Below, piece by piece: positions 56,060-64,000 of a stretch of DNA of 64,000 bases. The stretch covers positions 66,562,031 through 66,626,030 of the forward strand of contig OZ035961.1 in assembly GCA_964034945.1 (NCBI GenBank). The letters run 5' to 3'. Each line of letters opens with the position of its first letter. Within the stretch, counting starts at the first letter, position 1. This DNA comes from Chrysopilus asiliformis (Eukaryota; Arthropoda; Insecta; Diptera; Rhagionidae). The notes below the pieces were generated by a model. It made no database searches, was not told the origin of the DNA, and saw only the letters and a program-made list of their open reading frames with translations. Both the position numbers and the translations under genes were made by a program.

Positions 56060-57465
56060 TTATTGAATATTACAGTCGTCACCAGTCGCATTCTGAATCT
56101 GTTGTTTAGTTTTCCTTGAGGATCTACGAATCAGCGACCTGAAAATAATTTAACATCAGTATGTAGATGTTGTTTTACAGATATTAAGAGTGTAAAAAAG
56201 ATATTTTTTTTGTACCTTGAACGTGGCTTTAACCTTGATTCTCCACTGACTGTGGGATCATTTACTGTTGATGTAGCTCCTAGCAACGAACTTTGATTTG
56301 TTGATTTTTCTGCCGATATTGATGGACTCGCCACCCGAGATTTGGCTGTTTCAATTCAATGAAATAAAAATAAAAGATAAAAAAAGTATTATAAAGTTTA
56401 ATAGGAGAATAAAATATTTCAAAGGTAGAATTATTGCAAACATTTACAGTATTATATGTATCTATGGAAAACATTATTTCATATTACAGTCAGTTTTACG
56501 TATTTACTTAGGTTTATAACAGTATAATCATTTTTCAATAAAAAGAAATTAACCAGATTGACAACCTATAAAGTATAAAGTAGACCATCATCAGGAATTT
56601 GACCGAAAAATCCCTTTTTTGTTATTTTTGGTCCATTCGGTTTCAGTATATTCGGAGAGTGTGCAATAATACCTCATTGAAAAGAAAACAAACCCAAAAA
56701 GGAACGAATGTTGTTGGCAAAGGACTGTCTGCTTGCTTTCTTAGGATTCTAAAAAGGGGAAGTTAGGATGAAACGTAGAAAAATGTAAAGAATTGGATAA
56801 GAAACCTTTTCAATATAAAATAAGGGAAATTAGAAAATTTAAGTGCTCGTAAAAACTTGAAAGGCTGAACTCTTATTTTCATGAGATTTTTCTTTTGTTT
56901 TTGCATCGTTAAACTATTATTGATATTATTTTTCGATAGAAAGTAATACTTGTAAAAGGACAGTAAGCTAGTACATTCATTGCATTTCACTAAACTATAC
57001 GAAAAGATTACTTCCGACGTAAATGTAAGATACGCGTAAAATATGATGAATTTTCATGCGTCATTAAAAACACTTTTCAGATCGACGCTGATTTTTTTAT
57101 ACGAAATCCCACACTTTGTGTGTGTGTGTTTTTTTTAAACTTGTAAAAATCATGTTGTTATGTTTGTAATGTTCTTGGTTCCTATGATTATCATCATAAA
57201 TTTATTGCACTGTAAATGAGATATTTGAAGGAACGGAAAAGTTTCTATTTTAAGGGTTATTTGGTTAAGATACATTTTCTCAATTGGTCCAGGAAAGTCT
57301 ATCTTACCTTTACTGGTCGCACTAACATATGCAGATGATCTTCTTTTTAATCCTGAAGTACTTTCAGCACTTCCAGCTGGCAGGATTCGTGACAATGACA
57401 ATAGGGTTTTGAATAGTTCTGTTATGTTATAATCGTCCTTGGCCGAGCACTCAAGCACTTTTGCC
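56060..57465 (-). CDS. Ras-family small GTPase, last three coding exons, CAAX C-terminus
   Basis: Three exons with consensus splice sites and matching phases: 57465-57308, 56345-56216 and 56138-56060. The first starts after TTTCTTTCAG and encodes AKVLECSAKDDYNITELF, the G5 SAK motif of Ras GTPases, then LLSLSRILPAG and a serine-rich part. The second is a linker rich in S and T. The third gives SLIRRSSRKTKQQIQNA and ends CNIQ, a CAAX box with Q at the end, expected to be farnesylated and placed at the membrane with help from the basic stretch. Together about 120 residues. G1-G4 motifs must lie in upstream exons (beyond 57465); I did not find them. The long basic tail and CAAX recall RASD/Rhes-type or related insect Ras-like proteins, but the exact family is uncertain. 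This is the only convincing host gene here. Confidence 0.82.
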
Positions 57466-58148
57466 CTGAAAGAAATTTTGAATGATCTTTTATTACGTGA
57501 AAGATTATTAACTATATTAGTGATAATATCACTACCTTATTATTTAGTAATATGGTTATGTTTTCGACTTTTCCAGGTTTTTTTTTACTGATCGTTGCGA
57601 GAATGATGCAAAGGAAAGGTTAATTTCTGTAATATTTTGACATTTGGGAATTAAGGGCGAGAAAATAATTTTTGTGTGATCGTATACAGCCTGTTCACAT
57701 TGGTTGAAATAGTCCGCCTAATTAGGACAGAAACTTTCAACATTTCTGGCTTAGGGCAGAATCAACCGTGTAGAATTCAACGCTTCTAAAACCCAATCAA
57801 TGCTGTTGTCGATGAAATGCGAAAAATCCCCCGAAACGGTCGAATTTATAAATGAGTCCATTAATAACTCTAAAAACGTCAGAATATTGAGCAAAAAACG
57901 AGAAGCTTCAATGGAGCGATCATATTTTTAAAATTGCAAGGGAAGCATCGCAGTGCCTGGGCTTTCTGGATTTACCATCCGATGTGTTCCCCCCGGACTA
58001 TAACCCGCAAAAGTTCAAGGGGAACATAAATCGGCATCTCCTTTTGTCCTTTCGACCAACATGTGCTGTGCTTCGTCATTAAAGTGTCTTCCCCTAAGCT
58101 CTGGCTGGAACTACAATATAAAATTAAAAAAAATAAAAAAACGTTTAA
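57466..58148. other. Probable intron of the Ras-like gene with repeat fragments
   Basis: 57713-57745 matches the inverse of 1180-1216. No exon with a GTPase motif was found. Confidence 0.4.
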
Positions 58149-58268
58149 GGCAAGGTGAGGAAGTGGGACCGCTGATGGGAAAATCCTCCTCAAAACTAAA
58201 ATCTCCGTTTTCAGAGTTCCGGCGGTCGTGCTCTGATTGGTTGGCAGCCATATCGAATGTGTTCCATT
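58149..58268 (-). repeat. Dispersed repeat, copy 2 (uninterrupted)
   Basis: Inverse of 471-526 plus 971-1045; carries the continuous sequence where the 527-970 MITE sits in the other copy. Confidence 0.7.
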
Positions 58269-60639
58269 AGATACTATAATAAGGGATACAAAATCCATGT
58301 TGCACAACAGCTGCTTTTGCTAAGTGAACTAATTCTGAAAGAGATGAATAGGTGTCGTGAATTCCGGAAAAAGTCGCTAATGTAAACGGTTATTAAGAAA
58401 TGTACTTTTATGAGTAGCCATCAAATAATTGAATATTGATATATAGAAGAGTTATATAAGAAGAGTTATATATAGAAGAGTTATATATACATCTATAGTT
58501 TTCCGATCTAGGGCACTGTTTTTAAAAAAATCTTTAAAAACATTCCCAGTTGTATGGGGCATGTTGGAGGCGATGCACCAGTTTTTATTTCTTTATTTAT
58601 TTTTTTACATTGACTATTGAACAGAAAATAAATTCCAATTATACAAAAGCAGTAACATTTTGTTTTTGGGTAAATTCGAGACACGGTGAGCAGATGTGTG
58701 GAAGTGGGAAGTTAAAAAGAATGACTAAAAACGGAACAATAACGAAACAACAAATTTTGTAATTTAGAAAACTAAACATGACTTGCATAAAAACTAAGAA
58801 ATCAAACTGCACTGAGTGATGAAAAGTAAAATTTACAGGAAAGTGCTTTAAAAGTATTATATGGGAGATGATTTTCTTTAACCTATTAGTGCCCAAGCCA
58901 TTTCAGCATACATAATTTGATGAAGTAGTTTTATTGTTCGTAGGAAACAAACTATAAAATCTTTTTTGGTTACCCGTTACCTAATGAACAAGAAAAACTT
59001 TGGATTTTTATAATTGGTGTGACCACTTTGATATAATATTAGATTCTCTCGAAACGAATTTTCTATTCATTTGTACCGGGTTTCTCGTGGCGAACGATTG
59101 AATATTTTGAAATTTCAATTTAATTGCATCAAAGGAAGGGAAATTTGTAAAGGAAGCGTCAGTGTAGTTTCGGCCCGAAGTGTAGTTGACTTCATCAGAA
59201 CAATTGCTACACTTCTGTTGTTGACCTGACGACCAAACACAGACAGGAGCGGACGGGGTAGAGAGTTTATTTTGGTTCTATATATATAGAAATCGACTTT
59301 TACTAATGTACTTGTGAATTCTGTTATAGAGAAAATTGTTTTGAACTTTGTAGGAAGGTTTGAATCTACAATTTTTCAATTCTAGGAAGCCTTTTTTCAC
59401 CCAAGGCGCAATTTTTATTATTAGTATGACCACTTTGATACACTTTGGATATATCATAACTGTTACTCAAAACTGACACAAGCTCCCAAAAAAAAAAACG
59501 ATTTTTGCGTTACATACCCAAACAGCATCGAAAAGTACGGGAACATGAGATTTGTTCTTTGCGACTTGAAAGAGTAGAAATTTACACAATCGGGATTAAA
59601 AATTTACACCTATAATTCACATCCGCGTAAAAGAAGCGAAAGAAGTGACGAGCACGATCTTTGGGGCAACATTCGCTTCATGAAAATCCTGCGGCGATAG
59701 AGCAGCATTTGATGGTTTTCGGGCCGAAATAGTGATTGGCTGTGGAGCCTGAACGTCAGTTTAATTTTGAAGAAGCGTGTGATGGAAAAAGTGACGAAAC
59801 TGCTACCACTAAAGTTTCATTAAAGCTCCCCGTCTGAGAAACACCAAAAAAAATTGATGCCTTCAGCCGCCATATTTCTCACTGACATTTGATGGAAACG
59901 ATTTCGTTTCGAGAATTAAATTTCTTATTTCAGGCGAATGACTGAAGGATATTGCATAAAAAGTGGATAGCATACATTTTTGAAACAGCATAATTTTATT
60001 GGCATCAAAATTTCATTGCAAAAGAAAAAAAAATTTTACCGATAAAATAAAATTAAAGAAATTTTTGATTAAAAACAAAATAATTCGATGGCCCATTAAA
60101 ATCTGTTTAAATTTCAGATCCAATATTGTCGAAAAATTTTAATGGCAATTAAAATCACGACATGCAACCGGAAGAAAAGTCCATTATAAAATAACACTCC
60201 ACAAAAGTTTCCATTAATTTGTCGCCATTAGATTTTTCTCGTTCGTCTTCTGCTTACGTTTTTATTTGTTCATCTCTGTTTACTAGCAAGCATTCGAGGG
60301 AGAAAGAAAACCCGCTCGATGATTTGTGTAATTGTGTGATATAATGCCGTCAGATGACGCTCGCGCATGAGGCAACTAATTACGTCCCTGTCGTTATAAT
60401 TGCGACGTAGCAAACCGCAGAAAAGTGTTCCCCACTATGTGTGTCGTTGCGCGTCTCATACGCACGACTAAGGACGTGTTTTCTACATAAATTGCTTATC
60501 GCCGTGATCTGCATGGTGACGAACTATGGGGATAAACATCATATTTGCTGCCTAAAATGCTATTTGGGTACTTGTATATTTAATAGTAGGCTTTAAATGG
60601 CCATAACTTCTTAACATGTAAGCTAAGGAATACAGATGT
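58269..60639. other. No recognised gene; possible decayed PLE signature at 59160-59200
   Basis: About 2.4 kb. At 59160-59200, on the minus strand, CTGATGA is followed about 20 bases later by GAAAC, the two core boxes of a hammerhead, but the stems do not pair well. No coding frame is supported. Confidence 0.4.
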
Positions 60640-61000
60640 TACAATAGATTTAGTATATCGTGTGTGACGCATTGAACCGTTCATCGGACACTAAAAGGAA
60701 GTACCCCTGGGTGTTTGGGATGACGAAATATCCTGCCGCACGTCCGTCCATTTGTCCGTGAACACTATAACTCTCGAAAGAATTGAGCTAGAGACTTGAA
60801 AGGCTGACTTTTTGAACGGGCAAAACTTTTGGGCTGACTTTTTGAACGGACCATTTCCTCCCCCTCCTTCATACAAATGAAATAATCTTCTGCGAATTTT
60901 CTCGAAAGCGGTCAGAGTATCTTTAGAGATACCTATGTTTTATATAAGATTTCCAAACATCAAAATCCAATCGGACCACATCTCCCTCCCCCCCTCCTCC
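60640..61000 (+). repeat. CxGT-core dispersed repeat
   Basis: TTTAGTATATCGTGTGTGAC start, short core CGTCCGTCCATTTGTCCGTG near 60740, then GAGCTAGAGACTTGAAAG and TTTTCTCGAAAGCGG blocks. Non-coding. Confidence 0.6.
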
Positions 61001-61052
61001 ACACAGATGGATTTTTTTCCTTACATTTTTATAAAAGTTTTTGACGATATGC

Positions 61053-61626
61053 AGGGTGTATCGGAATAGAAGATAATCCTGAAACCGGTGATTCTGTGGA
61101 CAATTTCATAAAGAAAATTGTACGGGAGGTGGTGATCTATCTTGCATCCACACAGAATCACAGGGTGTCTAAGAAGAAGGGTGCCAAAGAAATGTGCATT
61201 TACAGATTAACTCGAAACTCTCAAACTAATAAACTGTTTCTCTTCAAGTTATACTTTTTCAAAGGTAATTGTATGACCCTTATTTTATTCTTTGCGGTCT
61301 CATATATCAGAAGATAATGGTCCCCAAAGTATTTTTGTTTTAATTTGTCGTTAAATGTAATTTTTTTTTTGAAAACTTCTCATATTTTTTTCCGTTTTAT
61401 GTATTTTTTAATTCACTATATTCTTAACTACAAATCACCGATACAAAATAAGTCTTTGTCATAACCGGTTTTCTAGTTAAGTAACATTTACCATGCTTAC
61501 GGTTTCAATTTCTCAAAATATAGAGTTTATTGCTCAGTATTTTTAATCATATTAGCTACTCTTAAAATATTTTTTTTATTCATTATAAATTTTTTTTAGA
61601 CAATTACCTTATGTTTCATACACCCT
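61053..61626. repeat. Possible element with AGGGTGTAT inverted ends
   Basis: Short inverted ends AGGGTGTATCGGAATA and inverse of AGGGTGTATGAAACATA. No clear target duplication. A 73-residue frame (61096-61317) inside matches nothing I know. Confidence 0.3.
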
Positions 61627-62019
61627 ATACACATCCCAAATAGGACAGAGAATCATAACAATTTTTTCCCTGCTTCGCACCAACAGTTTTACATGGATTG
61701 CGAACCATGAATTAATTACAACATTGGTAAGGTTTTTACGTTGCAATCCATCAACAGCAGAGGTCGTGATACCTAGACCAAGGATGACAAACGAAAAAAA
61801 AATCGTAACGTTATACATTTCGTTATGTAACGAAATTCAAATTCTATTTCGTAACATTATTTCGTTTTGTATTTCGTTACACATTGGGTGATGTGAATAA
61901 AAAGATAGTTTTTGCTAAAACTGATGTTTTTTAGCTAATGCAGCCTGCACTTTAATAATTGTACATTTATCACAAAGTAAATCAGTTCAGATTCCATAAA
62001 AATAAATTTTATAAAAAAA

Positions 62020-62445
62020 ACATAATAAAAGCTACAATTGTCAGGGGCCAATCGTCAAATACTCTATATGATGATAGACAAAATGTTTAAAAAATCCGAT
62101 TGGATCCGATTGGATTTTGATGTATGGAACAGTTATGTAAAATCATATTCTAAACAGATTTCACCTCTATACAATTTTTCATTATGACTCACCATTTTCG
62201 AGAAAATTTCAAAAAACTGGTCCAATTTTGTCCGTTCAAGAACTTAGCCTTGCCATTTATGAGAAACGTAACGATATAAAATTTCAAGCCACTGGCTCAG
62301 TCGTTTCGAAGGTTATGGTGTTTATGAACGAACAGACGGAAATGAAAATCTGCGGTAATGAAAATCTTTTGTCATCCGTAACACGCTGGTGCAGTTCTTT
62401 TTGGTTCGATGCGTTACAAACGGTATACTAAATCTAGTATACTCT
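62020..62445 (-). repeat. CxGT-core dispersed repeat
   Basis: Minus-strand copy: TTTGTAACGCATCGAACC at the right end, ACCTTCGAAACGACTGAGCC in the middle, TTTGATGTATGGAACAG-type block at left. The tetramer core is reduced. Non-coding. Confidence 0.55.
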
Positions 62446-62457
62446 TATATATATGTA

Positions 62458-63500
62458 TATACACAGAGAAAATGATGTTCAGAATTTTTAGATACAAAAG
62501 GTCATACAGCAAAATTGCATAAAATGTACGCACTTGTTCTGAAATTTTATGACATTGTGTATAGAAATCAGTACCATGATTATTTTTTTGGGTATTAAAT
62601 GCAGATACCAAATGGGGTAAAAATTTCTACATCGAATTAATGATCAATGACATCAATTTAACAGTCAAAGCCAAAATCGAAAATGTATGAACAAATGATA
62701 TTAAAATCAATTACCGTTGTGCATCCAATTTCCTGCTGTTAATATTTGGATGCCTGCAGCAGGTAATTAGAATACTAGTAGAACTGCGACACACTTGTGC
62801 ATGACGAAAAAATGGCGACGATTTTGTTAGTCGATTCGTCAGTTCTAAAAACTCGATTTTAAAGCGATTCCAATAATTTTTCATAAAACTGATGCAACAG
62901 TTTTGGGAAAGCATTTCTTAGTTTAGACATTAGTTGAAATGCTTTTTTGAAATATTTTTTATGCCCATTTTTTTCAGATTTCGATAATTTTTTCCCATTT
63001 TCGAAAAATACTAAACGGGAATAGTATTTTTTCGAGGTAACACAACAACATTCGCCGAGAGAATTCATTCGTTCGAAGTTTTTGTAAGAAAAATCATTCA
63101 AAATAAATTATTTTCATTTCGCATCATATTGGCCGTCATAAAACATTTCCTCCATATACGAATATTCAATATAGAAACTATCGGAAACAAACACACATTT
63201 CTTAATTTTTAAAGTCATTACACTAAAACAATTTCCGCTCATTAGTTGCATATATTAAATTCTATGAACACACACTAAGCAAGAAACAGAAAGAGATTCC
63301 ATATCAACAAGAGAGGTTTGTTTTTGCATAAAATCCAGATAATGTGGATACATGCTATGACATTGATTGTTGATTCTATGCAAAATTATAAAAACTGCTT
63401 AATGACATTTTGTAATCAAATAAATGAACTTATGGCATCGGTTGATTTTTGATGCACAAAAATCATAAAATTATTACAAATTCCTCTGAGTGTAGAGTAT
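62458..63500. repeat. Compound A/T-rich repeat region
   Basis: Starts TACACAGAGAAAATGATG, a start seen also at 39680 and 7555; a loosely inverted CCTCTGAGTGTA lies at 63482-63493. 63207-63325 is the inverse of 7745-7870. No gene. Confidence 0.4.
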
Positions 63501-63645
63501 AATTAATAAAACTTAACAAATAGAAAATACAAAAAAATCTTGTGTTAAAAAATCAATAAAAACTTGAAAGAAAAAAAAAATCGAACAAAAGTCAAATATA
63601 TTAAATTTTGAGCTATTTTGACGTCGCTGATTCTGAGTCGGACCT

Positions 63646-63770
63646 TGCTTTCGCCAGATTCACTCTACTTCTGGAGATACCAAAAAGACAGTATTTTCGA
63701 TACCAAAAAAGTTGTTTAAAAGATTTTCTTTTTCGTATCTCCAGAAAAAGAGTGAATCTGGTCAAAACAA
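63646..63770. repeat. Inverted repeat, about 30-bp arms
   Basis: CCAGATTCACTCTACTTCTG at the left faces CAGAAAAAGAGTGAATCTGG at the right; GGAGATAC and GTATCTCC extend the pairing. Short spacer of about 40 bases. Confidence 0.75.
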
Positions 63771-63904
63771 AGTGCGGCTTAGAATCAAAATATGATTAAA
63801 AATACTACCCCAATATTTTTAATTATATTTTATTTAGGTGGTAGGTCTGTGGGGTTTATACTTGATGAACTTTTCACAAAAAATAATCATACTAATAGAT
63901 AAAC

Positions 63905-64000
63905 ATAACAAAAGCTATAATTGCCAATGTGGCAATTATTGAAAACCCGTATGGTGTACCAAAATTCCACTTTAAAGTCAAACTTTCCAATAAGATTTGT
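63905..64000 (-). repeat. Partial CxGT-core repeat at the window edge
   Basis: Matches 13408-13530 with a 26-base gap: AACATAACAAAAGCTATAAT, GAAAACCCGTATGGTG, then AGTCAAACTTTCCAATAAGA. Cut by the end of the window. Confidence 0.7.

Noticed and set aside
57117..57131. Short TG microsatellite
   Set aside because: Ordinary; too short to mean more.

Overview
The window looks like an AT-rich, transposon-dense stretch of an arthropod nuclear genome, most likely an insect. There are no operons, bacterial promoters or ribosome-binding sites. It holds insect-type non-LTR, Penelope-like, mariner, hAT, PIF/Harbinger and Helitron-like sequences, and three spliced exons of a Ras-family gene. Host order cannot be fixed from the sequence alone.

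Layout. 1-4350: nested MITEs, including a 1.5-kb hAT deletion derivative with a perfect 8-bp target duplication. 4500-8110: a 384-bp foldback element, a pogo-like MITE and smaller palindromes. 8110-14130: two degenerate Penelope-like element (PLE) copies and a third partial copy, all on the minus strand, mixed with a dispersed repeat and a Helitron-like repeat. A complete-looking hammerhead ribozyme fold lies between PLE copies at 11861-11908. 15677-16593: a PIF/Harbinger derivative with a Myb/SANT-like exon. 18454-35481: the most striking part, about 12 kb of nearly perfect 8-bp satellite (ACAGACTG)n, split by one 4.9-kb R1-clade non-LTR retrotransposon (24958-29884) with gag-like ORF1, endonuclease/RT ORF2 and a poly(A) tail. 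ORF2 carries one frameshift. 35500-45450: a Tc1 relic, several Harbinger derivatives with 3-bp target duplications, TA-flanked foldbacks and a dead maT mariner. 45450-55160: dispersed repeats, a second Helitron-like copy, the second 384-bp foldback and a transposon nested inside a copy of its own family. 56060-57465: the last three coding exons of a Ras-like small GTPase ending in a CAAX box, the only convincing host gene. 57466-64000: probable upstream intron or intergenic DNA with more repeats.

The strongest candidates for something not yet described are the R1-clade element seated in an 8-bp satellite, which suggests target specificity for this microsatellite, and the hammerhead ribozyme in the junction of head-to-tail PLE copies that lack a visible C-terminal GIY-YIG domain. 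The long SVCQSVSL reading frames over the satellite are artefacts of its 8-bp period.
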